DNA from: Lachnospiraceae bacterium EP-SM-12S-S03
GTDB taxonomy: Bacteria; Bacillota; Clostridia; Lachnospirales; Lachnospiraceae
Assembly: GCA_020540725.1 (NCBI GenBank)
Contig: JAJBSL010000015.1
Span: 1-64,000, forward strand
DNA: 64,000 nt
Direction of reading: 5' to 3'
Position numbers and translations under genes: made by a program. Every line of letters begins with the position of its first letter. Position 1 is the first letter of the stretch. The notes below the pieces were generated by a model. The model did no database searches and was not told where the DNA came from. It saw nothing but the letters and a program-made list of their open reading frames with translations. Shown piece by piece: positions 55,088 to 63,535 of the stretch.

Positions 55088-55990
55088 ATGTCAGAAAAGC
55101 AAAATCAGGGATTGATGAAAATCATCAAGGCAGTACACGATTTTACAATGAAAGAAGATTTGGAAAAGCAACGACGTTCTCAGGCAAATATCGGCCGACT
55201 TCTAGGTACAAAAAATAGCGAAGCTTCCTATTCCGAATTTTTTGCAGATCACGTACCTTGCGAATGGATACGCCCTGTAAAACCTCACAAAAATAGTACC
55301 ATCATTTTCTACTGCCACGGCGGCGGCTTTTACACCGGAAGCCTTGAATATGCCCGAACATTGACTACGAAACTCGCTCTTTCCTCTTCCATGGAGCTTT
55401 TGAGTTTCAATTACAGACTTGCACCGGAAAATCCTGCTCCCGCTGCTTTGGAAGATGCACTTACGGTTTGGAATCACTTGATGTTTTTGGGCTATGGTGC
55501 CAAAAATATTATCGTCGCCGGGGACTCCGCCGGTGGAAATCTGGCTCTTTCTCTCGGTTTGAGATTGAAAGAAGATGGGCGTATGCTTCCACGTGGTTTT
55601 GTCCTTTTCTCACCATGGACCAACCTGACGCTTCAGGGAAAATCCATTGTTGAAAAATCGAATGTGGATCCGATCTTAACTTTGGAATATCTGCAAGATG
55701 CTCGTATTTCCTATGTCCCTACCGGCATTTCCGATGAGAAAGTATTTGAAAATCCGTATGTTTCCCCTATTTTCGGAAATTATAAAGGATTTCCTCCTAT
55801 ATATATACAAGTCGGTTCCAATGAAGTTCTCTTAAATGATTCCACCGATTTAAAAAAACATTTAAATAGTCAAAAGGTAGATGTAAAATTAGATCTTTAC
55901 AAAGGGATGTGGCACGTATTTCAAATGACCAATATGAAAAAAGCTAACGAAGCGGTAGATAAAGCCGCCCAGTTTATACTTGATCTTTAA
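55088..55990 (+). CDS. Alpha/beta hydrolase, HSL-type esterase
   Basis: A hormone-sensitive-lipase-like carboxylesterase: oxyanion motif HGGG (77-80), nucleophile elbow GDSAGG (145-150, Ser147), an acid region near PIYIQVGSNEVLLNDS, and catalytic His in GMWHVFQM (about 275). 300 residues, no signal peptide. ATG at 55088 after AAAGGAGCTCTT. The only plus-strand gene in the window, divergent from the acyltransferase gene; the pairing of an ester-forming and an ester-cleaving enzyme suggests related substrates. Confidence 0.87.
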   Translation: MSEKQNQGLMKIIKAVHDFTMKEDLEKQRRSQANIGRLLGTKNSEASYSEFFADHVPCEWIRPVKPHKNSTIIFYCHGGGFYTGSLEYARTLTTKLALSSSMELLSFNYRLAPENPAPAALEDALTVWNHLMFLGYGAKNIIVAGDSAGGNLALSLGLRLKEDGRMLPRGFVLFSPWTNLTLQGKSIVEKSNVDPILTLEYLQDARISYVPTGISDEKVFENPYVSPIFGNYKGFPPIYIQVGSNEVLLNDSTDLKKHLNSQKVDVKLDLYKGMWHVFQMTNMKKANEAVDKAAQFILDL

Positions 55991-55997
55991 ATCATTT

Positions 55998-56024
55998 CGC
56001 ACCGGCGTTCTTATCACCGGTGCG
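55998..56024. terminator. Shared terminator between convergent esterase and NUDIX genes
   Basis: CGCACCGG (55998-56005) and CCGGTGCG (56017-56024) form an 8-bp GC stem just after the esterase stop, overlapping the last codons of the convergent NUDIX gene. T-runs are short on both sides. Confidence 0.55.
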
Positions 56025-56646
56025 ATTCCTTTAGAAAATCAAACACATGTCCTTCCGGTGTGTTTAGAAAATGCATCATCATATATGCGCACATAATCGC
56101 AACATTCTCCTCTTGTAGAATCCGTCGCACTTCTGCTCTGTCCGCAAGTACAATTTCAATTTCCTCATTTTCTTCCTGTCCAAGTTTGGACGGTGTTCCT
56201 GTTGCATAACCATAAACAGTTCCGCAAGATTCATCTGTCATACCCACCGTTGTAAAAAACGGCTTCGTATACATATCTGCTGCATGAATAGTTTCCAAAT
56301 CCAGCCCTGTCTCCTCTTTCAACTCCCGCTTCCCTGTTTCCTTGAAATCTTCCCCTTCCTCTACAAGTCCTGCCGGGAATTCATACACATATGTATCAAT
56401 TGGACATCGGTACTGACGAATCAACACAATTTTTTCTTCTTTATTATTCTCATCCTTATACACACTGTAAATGATCACACCGTCAGCCGTATTCTTTCTT
56501 GTACGTATTTTCAGTTCTTCCACTGTCTTCGCTCTGGACGCCACAAAATATTTATTCCGTTTGCCCGTATCGCTTTTCATGTCCAGTTCATACATATTTA
56601 AAAATCTGTTTTTTGTTGTCTGTGTAATTCCTTCTACTCTTCGCAT
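56014..56646 (-). CDS. NUDIX hydrolase
   Basis: Cleaves a nucleoside diphosphate linked to another group; ADP-ribose/ADP-sugar pyrophosphatase is likely. The Nudix box GX5EX7REXXEEXG is present around residues 98-120 (GLVEEGED, RELKEETGLD). VIIYSVYKDENNKEEKIVLIRQYR upstream matches ADP-ribose hydrolases. 210 residues. ATG overlaps the end of the epimerase fusion gene by 13 bp; ribosome site GGAGG 10 bases upstream. Confidence 0.85.
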   Translation of the reverse strand: MRRVEGITQTTKNRFLNMYELDMKSDTGKRNKYFVASRAKTVEELKIRTRKNTADGVIIYSVYKDENNKEEKIVLIRQYRCPIDTYVYEFPAGLVEEGEDFKETGKRELKEETGLDLETIHAADMYTKPFFTTVGMTDESCGTVYGYATGTPSKLGQEENEEIEIVLADRAEVRRILQEENVAIMCAYMMMHFLNTPEGHVFDFLKESHR

Positions 56647-58442
56647 GCCTTTTGCGCCTCCTTATACATACAGTTCAACTTTACACCTGCTTCGTATACC
56701 CGCTGCAAATATTTCATCTCCTCTTCACAATCATTATCCAATTCTAGAATCAGCGGAAGCTCATACACCGATTTACATAACACCCGCATAATTTTTTCCC
56801 AACAAATATTCCCTTCTCCAGGGATCATATGATAATCTACCGCTCCAAAATTATCGTGCAGATGCACTGCAAAAATTCTTTCTCTATATTTCTCAATCAT
56901 ACTTGCAGCTTCATCTCTCCAGATCATGTTTGCATGCCCACTATCAAAGCATACTCCCATATATTCTGCCGGATAAGTTCTTATTACCCAGTCCCACATT
57001 TCCTCTACATATTCTCTTGGCATATCAAACAGATTTTCCACACAGATTCTTACGCCTTTTTCCATGCAATATGGATATAACTCATCAAAAGATTTTTTCA
57101 CATTTTCATAAAATACTTCCTTCTTTATCTCTTGGTCTGCAATGGAGATAAACGGAGGGTAAAGATGAAGCACGATTTCCTTCGCCCCAATGTATGCTGC
57201 CAGATCCACACGGTTCTTGATCAGTTCCACTCCAGCTTTTCGGCTGCACTCCCAATCGGAAGTATAATCTCTTCTGGCATGCAGCACTGCACGATTCACA
57301 GCTCTTTTTGTTCCCTTCGTTGCATGAAGTGCTTTTGCTTTCAAGTGATATGCATCCATCCATGCTTTAATCTGTTCCATCTCATATACGGAATATAAAT
57401 AGTCTCCATCCCATTCATGACACCAATGAATATGCGTAAATCCGGCTTTTGAAATATTTTCCAATGTCTGTCTGATATCTTCCAAATACTTTCCCTCACC
57501 TTGAAAATCCGTAGCAATTGCAAGTTCTATCTTCTCATTCATTATAAAGTTTTCGTCTATATATTTTATATACATTTTTTTATCTACTTCTTTTTCATGA
57601 AGAGCGTACCATGTGGCAGCTTCCATCAATCCTTCTTTCAATGCTATTGTATGCGGATATACTTTCTGCTGCCTCTCAACATCCAGACAATATTCGTAAT
57701 CGCAAAAACTAAAATACTCTCTCTGATCTGCCTCGCCATATATATTTTCAAAAACCGGCGTTTTATCAAAGCAGGCATAACACATTGTAACCCATTCTTT
57801 TATGGATACTGTCTCAGCATTTCCAACATTCATGATATGTTCCAAAGGTTTTGTCTCAATAATAGTTTGCATCAATCCACACAAATCCCGTACATGGAAA
57901 AACTGCAATTTCATCTTCCCATCTTTGGGCAAATAAAACTTCCGCCCCTCTTTTGCACAATCAAATACAAATGCTTCTCTGTATAAATTATTCATCGGTC
58001 CATATAAATATGGCGGTCTCAAAATATACGCATCAGGAACTCTTTGTAATAAGATTCTCTCCGCATCTATTTTATCTGATCCGTACTTTTCCCAATATAC
58101 ATTGGCTCTTATCTGCGTCTCTTCTTTTACCGGCTGAATACTGTTTTCTGGATAAACAGCGCTTGTACTGATCATAATGTACTGATCAAATGAACCAAGT
58201 GCATCACATAAATCAATAATATCTTCCGCATCATAGGCTGTGATATCCGCTACCACATCAAAATGTACACTCTTAAGCTTCTCACCTAATTCATGTCTGT
58301 TACCTTGAATTAAAGTTACCCCTTCAACCTGTGTTTTTGAATTCCGATTCAAAACATAAACTTCATATCCTCGTTCTGAAAAATATTTTGCAGCATACTT
58401 ACTTACAAATGTTGTCCCCCCGGTAATCAAAATCTTCTTCAT
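56634..58442 (-). CDS. Fusion: NAD-dependent epimerase + TIM-barrel sugar epimerase
   Basis: Residues 1-300 form an extended short-chain dehydrogenase/epimerase: nucleotide motif ITGGTTFVS (6-14), STSAVYPEN (92-100) and catalytic YxxxK (Y120, K124). Residues 301-602 form a xylose-isomerase-like TIM barrel: metal ligands E469 (ICVEN), D500/H503 (CFDSGH), H527 (AVHLHDN) and E568 (ILELD). No internal start with a ribosome site precedes Met301, so this is one polypeptide. ATG after GGAGCAGATT. It follows the VOC gene and overlaps the NUDIX gene, suggesting sugar-nucleotide or inositol-like metabolism. Substrate unknown. Confidence 0.85.
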   Translation of the reverse strand: MKKILITGGTTFVSKYAAKYFSERGYEVYVLNRNSKTQVEGVTLIQGNRHELGEKLKSVHFDVVADITAYDAEDIIDLCDALGSFDQYIMISTSAVYPENSIQPVKEETQIRANVYWEKYGSDKIDAERILLQRVPDAYILRPPYLYGPMNNLYREAFVFDCAKEGRKFYLPKDGKMKLQFFHVRDLCGLMQTIIETKPLEHIMNVGNAETVSIKEWVTMCYACFDKTPVFENIYGEADQREYFSFCDYEYCLDVERQQKVYPHTIALKEGLMEAATWYALHEKEVDKKMYIKYIDENFIMNEKIELAIATDFQGEGKYLEDIRQTLENISKAGFTHIHWCHEWDGDYLYSVYEMEQIKAWMDAYHLKAKALHATKGTKRAVNRAVLHARRDYTSDWECSRKAGVELIKNRVDLAAYIGAKEIVLHLYPPFISIADQEIKKEVFYENVKKSFDELYPYCMEKGVRICVENLFDMPREYVEEMWDWVIRTYPAEYMGVCFDSGHANMIWRDEAASMIEKYRERIFAVHLHDNFGAVDYHMIPGEGNICWEKIMRVLCKSVYELPLILELDNDCEEEMKYLQRVYEAGVKLNCMYKEAQKACEE

Positions 58443-58473
58443 AATCTGCTCCATTCTTCCTGATATTGTCGTA

Positions 58474-58836
58474 TTACATTGGTGTTCCCACTTCAATCAA
58501 ATTGCCATCCGGATCATAAAAACGGATTACCTTCTGCCCCCAATTATGTACTGTCAGCTTGTTGACATACTGAGTCAACGGATACAACTTCTCCAGCTTC
58601 TGCATAAATGCTTCAATCTCTCGTTCTTCAAAATATAATTCGCAAGAATTACTCTTTGGAACAACCTCTTTTTCAATGAAACGTTTCCAGATTTTTTCAT
58701 CCTGCAATACAAGTCCTTCTGTTAAAATTACATTCCCGTCATTATCGAATATCACGTCAAGTCCAAACAGATCATGATAAAACTTCTTTGATTTTTCCAT
58801 ATCTTTTACAACAATCAATATATTTTTCAATCGCAT
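58474..58836 (-). CDS. VOC (glyoxalase/bleomycin resistance) family protein
   Basis: A 120-residue vicinal-oxygen-chelate fold protein: LKNILIVVKDMEKSKKFYHDLFG at the N-terminus (about 3-25) and VIRFYDPDGNLIEVG (about 103-117) at the end. Such proteins act as isomerases, dioxygenases or resistance proteins; the role here is unknown. Start directly abuts the GNAT stop (TAGATG). Confidence 0.87.
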   Translation of the reverse strand: MRLKNILIVVKDMEKSKKFYHDLFGLDVIFDNDGNVILTEGLVLQDEKIWKRFIEKEVVPKSNSCELYFEEREIEAFMQKLEKLYPLTQYVNKLTVHNWGQKVIRFYDPDGNLIEVGTPM

Positions 58837-59268
58837 CTATAGCTTCCTCCTTCTCCAATTCATCTCCCATTCCATTTCCCCGGTGTCCGCATCTATATGC
58901 TTTTTCAAAAATGTAAACTGTTCCCGAAGGTAAAAATGAATTGCTCTTTCATTTTTTTCATACACACTCAATGACAATTTATTATTCTTATCTTTCACAT
59001 AGTCAAGCAGTTTCTTCCCGATTCCTTTTGACTGGTACTGCTCAGAAACAAATATCCCCGCAATATAGTGATCCATCACTCCAATAAATCCTTGGATTTC
59101 TTCATTCTCTTCATAAACATAAATTTCTGCTTCCGGCATCATTGCTTTTACTGCATCAAAATTATTTTTCCAGTATTCACTTTTCACAAACTCGTGAGCG
59201 GATAAATTCGTAAAAAGCCATAACTCCATAATTCTATCTAAATCTTTCTCTTCAAACGTTCTGATCAT
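58837..59268 (-). CDS. GNAT N-acetyltransferase
   Basis: 143 residues with the acetyl-CoA loop FVSEQYQSKGIGKKLLDYVK (about 73-92) and AIHFYLREQFTFL near the end, resembling YjaB-like acetyltransferases. Substrate unknown. Its start overlaps the upstream GNAT stop (ATGA). Confidence 0.88.
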   Translation of the reverse strand: MIRTFEEKDLDRIMELWLFTNLSAHEFVKSEYWKNNFDAVKAMMPEAEIYVYEENEEIQGFIGVMDHYIAGIFVSEQYQSKGIGKKLLDYVKDKNNKLSLSVYEKNERAIHFYLREQFTFLKKHIDADTGEMEWEMNWRRRKL

Positions 59269-59735
59269 ACTACGTTCTCCGCTTCTTTATGAATATACAT
59301 TCTTGATTTTTCCGACTCTCCATCTCCCTGTACCATACAGAAAAATTCCCATCCATAACGTTCGTAGAAGGAAGTGTGATCTGTAATCAGATACAATGTA
59401 TCAATGCCTTTCTTTTTCATATCCTCACACACAGAATTCAACAAAGCTCCTGCTATCCCGTTACAGCGTTTATCTTCCTCCGTATACACTGCACAAACAT
59501 TCGGTGTCAAATCTTTCCTATCATGGAAATCATTTTCAATCACACCCAGACCGCCGATAATTCTGCTTTCTTCCATTGCCATATACCACTGCGGAACTGG
59601 ATTTTCTCCAGTTAGACATTCTTCCATACTTTCCAAATATGCTTCTAACGACACATTCCATTTTTCATGAAACCATGCTGCCGCCTGTTCTTTCATCTCC
59701 GGACGATCAATCAAACGAATCAGTTTATACTCCAT
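59265..59735 (-). CDS. GNAT N-acetyltransferase
   Basis: 156 residues; acetyl-CoA motif VYTEEDKRCNGIAGALLNSV (about 88-107) and the end FYERYGWEFFCMVQGDGE. Resembles AAC-type small-molecule acetyltransferases. First gene of an overlapping run GNAT-GNAT-VOC-epimerase fusion-NUDIX. Substrate unknown. Confidence 0.87.
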   Translation of the reverse strand: MEYKLIRLIDRPEMKEQAAAWFHEKWNVSLEAYLESMEECLTGENPVPQWYMAMEESRIIGGLGVIENDFHDRKDLTPNVCAVYTEEDKRCNGIAGALLNSVCEDMKKKGIDTLYLITDHTSFYERYGWEFFCMVQGDGESEKSRMYIHKEAENVV

Positions 59736-59871
59736 TTCCCCAACACCCTCTTTCTATTTTTCTCATCTGTACCCTTTTGTCGCATACCATTCGCATTTTT
59801 CATTTTGATTAGTTCAACTATAATATGGCTTCTCAACTTTTTGTGCCTCAAAAATATTTTTACGCAAGAAA

Positions 59872-59931
59872 TTATTTTCCTCTTGGATAAATATTTCCTT
59901 TCCCGTCCGCACGTATAACTACTTTTGGCAT
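59872..59931 (-). CDS. Very small reading frame (19 codons), uncertain
   Basis: ATG with GAGG 9 bases upstream, reading MPKVVIRADGKGNIYPRGK to a stop, just after the GNAT gene at 59954-60475. It reads like the N-terminus of a protein and may be a truncated remnant or a leader peptide. No other support. Confidence 0.25.
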   Translation of the reverse strand: MPKVVIRADGKGNIYPRGK

Positions 59932-59953
59932 ATAATAATTACCTCATCAGCAT

Positions 59954-60475
59954 TTAAAAGTACATGTTTTTCAACTCATAAGATGGATGCTGCAAGCCAG
60001 TCGGTTCATAAAATTCATCTCCAATATATGCAAATCCCAATCTCAAAAGAGTCTTACGTGAAGCAACATTATTCGGATTATGTCCAGCAAACAATTTATC
60101 CGCTTTTAAAACTCTAAAAGCATAATCAATTACAGCATTTGCAGCCTCGCTCGCATATCTCTGTCCCCAAAATTCCGGTCGGAAATGAAATCCGATTTCA
60201 TATTCAATTTTCACACGCGGTCTTAACCCACAGCATCCTATAAACTCATTGGAAGAAAGTTGAAAAACAGGCCAGTATTGAACTTGATATTTTTTGTCAT
60301 TATAGACCTCTCTATCCAATCGATCCACAATATCTTTCTCGCTAAATTTTCCAGCAGCACATATAAATCTTGTTACCTCCGGATTCCCCCACAGAAGTTT
60401 TGCAAGTCCTATATCACTGTTTCTCCATTTGGAAAATCCTATTCTTTCTGTCTGTAAAAAATAATCTCTCTCCAT
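59954..60475 (-). CDS. RimJ/RimL-type GNAT N-acetyltransferase
   Basis: 173 residues: LQTERIGFSKWRNSDIGLAK at the N-terminus, EIGFHFRPEFWGQRYASEA (about 93-111) as the acetyl-CoA loop and HNPNNVASRKTLLRLGFAY near the end are classic for this branch. Acts on N-termini or small molecules; the target is unknown. Lies downstream of the DUF3784-like gene by 18 bp. Confidence 0.88.
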   Translation of the reverse strand: MERDYFLQTERIGFSKWRNSDIGLAKLLWGNPEVTRFICAAGKFSEKDIVDRLDREVYNDKKYQVQYWPVFQLSSNEFIGCCGLRPRVKIEYEIGFHFRPEFWGQRYASEAANAVIDYAFRVLKADKLFAGHNPNNVASRKTLLRLGFAYIGDEFYEPTGLQHPSYELKNMYF

Positions 60476-60493
60476 TTTTCAGTACTCTCCTCG

Positions 60494-60829
60494 TTATTGT
60501 TTCAGATATTTCCGAAACGCCTTTCTCGTATCCATGTGTACGTCTTTCAAAAATAAGATTAACCAGAGTACATATGCCCCTATCGCCATATAAGGTGTCA
60601 CAACATAGGATAACACCGATCCGGCCAACATCACCGTCATCCAGAGAAAACAAGAATTCCTCATATCTCGGGCAATCCAGTCTTTGTCATAAAGATCCTG
60701 TTCTTCCTTTGAAAGCTCATGAAATCCAGAAACAAATCTCGCAGATTTTTCTTTGAATACGCCAAATAGAATCCCAAGGATTCCAAAACACAGTACTAAT
60801 ACAATGCAGCTCCAAAATCCAATATTCAT
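60494..60829 (-). CDS. DUF3784-like membrane protein
   Basis: 111 residues with one N-terminal helix (about 5-24) and two further helices (about 58-77 and 80-95); GFHELSKEEQDLYDKD (about 35-50) is typical of the DUF3784 family as I remember it. Function unknown. ATG after AGGAGGCATCTGT, 14 bp after the kinase-methyltransferase gene. Confidence 0.75.
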   Translation of the reverse strand: MNIGFWSCIVLVLCFGILGILFGVFKEKSARFVSGFHELSKEEQDLYDKDWIARDMRNSCFLWMTVMLAGSVLSYVVTPYMAIGAYVLWLILFLKDVHMDTRKAFRKYLKQ

Positions 60830-60843
60830 ACAGATGCCTCCTT

Positions 60844-62088
60844 TTATTTCTCTTTTACAAACCGCGTTGCGACGAAACTCGGCACATGATGATCATGAAG
60901 ATTTCCTTCTCCGTTTGTATCTTCATACAAATCTGTCAATCGAAATCCCGCTTTCAATTGACCTCCAATCTGTTCTTCCAATGTATGCGAAAACTGAATC
61001 CCCCAATCATTTTTTAGGGAATCTTCGTATATTTTTTCATCCTTCAATGGATTAAATGGAAGAGAATATGTGACTTCTTTTTCCGAATCGTCAAAAATAT
61101 AATTAATTCCTATATCATAACCACCGAGGAAAATTCCTCCTTTTTTCAAAACCCGATAGCATTCCTTAAAAATCGGCTCTACATTTTCTACATAACAATT
61201 CGATACCGGATGGAAAATAAGATCAAACGTCTCATTTTCAAACGGAAGCTGCTTTGTCATATCTCCCTGAATTACCGTAACAACATACCCTTCTCTTTTT
61301 GCAACCATTCTCTCGCTTTCACATTGTTTCGTCGAATAATCCAGTACAGTACACTCTGCTCCCAAGGCCGCAAAAACAGGTATCTGCTGCCCTCCTCCTG
61401 ACGCAAGTCCCAATACTTTCTTCCCATGCAAATTACCAAACCACTCATGTGGAACCATTCTTGTCGGTGTCAGACAAACATCCCACTTTCCATTCAATGC
61501 TTCTGCATAAATTTCGTGTGTAACCGGCTTGCCCCATATCCAACCATCCTTACACCAAGCATCCACTACTTTTGCATTAACTTCCTGATAATTTTCCATA
61601 AACATTTTCTGTAAATACTGTTCTGATTCTTCTCTTGAATGAAACGTAATGATATTTTTTGCCTCTTTATATTGTTCCAATATCTCATACATCTGCGGCA
61701 GTTGATTTTTCGGAAAATCCGCAATATACTGATGAAATTCCTCATCAAATTCTGTCTCTTTCCACGGCATATCCTCCCGTTCTCTTCCAATACGCATCCT
61801 TGCACCTTCCAGACAAACTTCTAAAGGATAATCTAAAAAGAAAACTGTATCACATGCTTGCAGCCGCATTTCTAACGTCCGAAGATAATTTCCATCAATA
61901 ATCCATTCATCCTGTTGCATAATCTTTCCTAATCTGTGATCAAATTCTCCTGTAGAGATATTCGTCTTGTCCGGTTTGTGCCACAACATATCCAGATAAA
62001 ACAACGGCAATCCCGTTTTGTCACGCAATTTTCTTGAAAATGTACTTTTTCCCGATCCCGGACTTCCTATTACAATTATTTTTTTCAT
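60844..62088 (-). CDS. Fusion: P-loop kinase (FlaR-like) + SAM-dependent methyltransferase
   Basis: Residues 1-160 are an adenylate-kinase-like domain with GSPGSGKS (8-15), FYLDMLWHKPD (30-40) and DEWIIDGNYLRT (60-71), the same family as the gene at 48924-49403. Residues about 165-414 are a class I methyltransferase: VNAKVVDAWCKDGWIWGKP (170-188), motif I VLGLASGGGQQ (225-235), DYS (250-252), GDM (275-277) and YRVLKKGG (311-318). The second domain looks like a complete stand-alone methyltransferase. No ribosome site precedes the internal Met codons at the junction. The ATG overlaps the YgjP-like stop (ATGA). Joint function unknown. Confidence 0.87.
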   Translation of the reverse strand: MKKIIVIGSPGSGKSTFSRKLRDKTGLPLFYLDMLWHKPDKTNISTGEFDHRLGKIMQQDEWIIDGNYLRTLEMRLQACDTVFFLDYPLEVCLEGARMRIGREREDMPWKETEFDEEFHQYIADFPKNQLPQMYEILEQYKEAKNIITFHSREESEQYLQKMFMENYQEVNAKVVDAWCKDGWIWGKPVTHEIYAEALNGKWDVCLTPTRMVPHEWFGNLHGKKVLGLASGGGQQIPVFAALGAECTVLDYSTKQCESERMVAKREGYVVTVIQGDMTKQLPFENETFDLIFHPVSNCYVENVEPIFKECYRVLKKGGIFLGGYDIGINYIFDDSEKEVTYSLPFNPLKDEKIYEDSLKNDWGIQFSHTLEEQIGGQLKAGFRLTDLYEDTNGEGNLHDHHVPSFVATRFVKEK

Positions 62089-62651
62089 AATCTGATTTCC
62101 CCCAATCTCTTTTTTCTCTCTTTATAATCCGGCATATATTTTTCTACTTCCTCCCAAAACTCTTTAGAATGATTCATATGACTCCTATGTGCCAATTCAT
62201 GTACAACAACGTAATCCAACAATTCCTCTGGCAAATAATATAAACGGTAATTAAAATTCAGGTTTCCTTTAGAACTACAACTCCCCCATCGCGTTTTCTG
62301 ATTGCGAATGGTGATTCTTCCGACCGTCACTTCCATTTGCTTTCTATAATAAGAAACACGGTTCCAAATCTTTGCCTGAATCATTTCTAGCTCCTCATAA
62401 GTCAATTCATCTGCCGTTGGAAATTCTATTGCATTTTTTCTTTTTTCCATTGTCAAGAGCACTTTATTGATGATCCATGCTCTATGTTTTTCTATAAATG
62501 CTGACAGTGTTTTATCCGACATATTTGTGGGCGTTCTTACCAATACTTCGCCTGTCCGTTTCACTTCCAACCCGATCGTTCTTCTATCCGAACGCTTCAC
62601 AGCGATACAAATTTCATGATTCTTTTCAACAATTTTATACTGTGTTATCAT
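62085..62651 (-). CDS. YgjP-like M48 metallopeptidase domain protein
   Basis: 188-residue protein of the YgjP/DUF45 family with zinc motif VVHELAHRSHMNHSKEFW (about 149-166; HExxH) and TRWGSCSSKGNLNFNYRLYY upstream. Substrates unknown; an associated YgjP-type hydrolase domain is common in bacteria. Overlaps the fusion gene by 4 bp and starts right after the DUF6483-like stop. Confidence 0.88.
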   Translation of the reverse strand: MITQYKIVEKNHEICIAVKRSDRRTIGLEVKRTGEVLVRTPTNMSDKTLSAFIEKHRAWIINKVLLTMEKRKNAIEFPTADELTYEELEMIQAKIWNRVSYYRKQMEVTVGRITIRNQKTRWGSCSSKGNLNFNYRLYYLPEELLDYVVVHELAHRSHMNHSKEFWEEVEKYMPDYKERKKRLGEIRL

Positions 62652-63032
62652 CTAAAACTCATCCCATATCCCATCATATCCTACTTCTTTTGCTAACTGC
62701 TTCATACCATCCAGTGCTTCTTCTTTTGAATAATTATGCGATGTCAGGAAATCATCCGTCTGTGCTCCCACATATTCATAAAACAATACTGCAGCTACCA
62801 CTTCTTCTTTGTTACTATAATTGATATTATCAAGCAGTAAATTCTCCGCTTCATTGATTTCTCCATGATCTACCATGCGTTTATATTCTTGCGGATCTTT
62901 TCCTGCAACCTGATATTTGCTCTGCTCCTCCAATTCTACCTGAACATACTGTTTTCCGATCATTAACCAAAACACGACTCTTGAAATTTCTTTAATCATT
63001 CGCATAATGTAATCTTTTTCATCGTTCCACAT
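62652..63032 (-). CDS. Hypothetical helical protein (DUF6483-like)
   Basis: 126 residues, mostly helical and acidic; DEKDYIMRMIKEISRVVFWLM near the start and a repeat-like NINYSNKEEVVAAVLFYEYV in the middle. Matches my memory of DUF6483. No catalytic motif. ATG after TAGGAGAAGGAT. Heads the operon 62652-59954. Confidence 0.7.
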   Translation of the reverse strand: MWNDEKDYIMRMIKEISRVVFWLMIGKQYVQVELEEQSKYQVAGKDPQEYKRMVDHGEINEAENLLLDNINYSNKEEVVAAVLFYEYVGAQTDDFLTSHNYSKEEALDGMKQLAKEVGYDGIWDEF

Positions 63033-63071
63033 ATCCTTCTCCTATCTGTTCTCATATTTGAAATGATAAAT

Positions 63072-63395
63072 TTATATCGTATTACACTTTAATTTTCTGC
63101 AATATCTTATTATATGTTTTTTTGTATGATAAATAAAACTCTTCCCGAGCTCTACTTCGAATGTCCTATGCTTCTCTACAAGCAGTTCCTCCATATGTAC
63201 ACCCAAAATCTTACTTAGCACAAACAAATGATTTACCGAAGGAAGTATCTGTCCCTTCAGCCACCGGTATATTGGTTGTGGACATGACAAATACAATTGA
63301 TTCTGTATATCTCTTACACACAATCCTTTTTGCTCAATCAAGATCTTTATTTTCTCTCCGGTACGTTTCATATCAATATCTCTGTAAATGTCCAT
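63072..63395 (-). CDS. XRE-family helix-turn-helix regulator
   Basis: 107 residues; residues about 9-70 form a Cro/C1-type HTH (TGEKIKILIEQKGLCVRDIQ, then SLPSVNHLFVLSKILGVHMEELL-like helices) with a basic tail. ATG after AAGGAGGGACGG. Its leader contains a 13-bp tandem repeat that could be an operator. Possibly controls the downstream accessory operon. Confidence 0.82.
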   Translation of the reverse strand: MDIYRDIDMKRTGEKIKILIEQKGLCVRDIQNQLYLSCPQPIYRWLKGQILPSVNHLFVLSKILGVHMEELLVEKHRTFEVELGKSFIYHTKKHIIRYCRKLKCNTI

Positions 63396-63413
63396 CCGTC
63401 CCTCCTTGCTTTA

Positions 63414-63447
63414 TCTAATGCTATCTTCTAATGTTATCTCAATTATA
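63414..63447 (-). promoter_or_regulatory. Promoter -10 and 13-bp tandem repeat before the XRE gene
   Basis: TATAAT (63442-63447, minus strand) with a weak -35. Directly downstream, two copies of TCTAATGYTATCT (63414-63426 and 63427-63439 on the plus strand) lie in tandem, differing at one base. Placement between -10 and ribosome site suits an autorepressor site. Confidence 0.45.
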
Positions 63448-63535
63448 GTCTATTCCTTACCTACATACTAGTATTTTTAACTCTACAAACTCAATTTTTC
63501 AACTTGATCATCACTTCATTCCGTTTTCCGTACGC

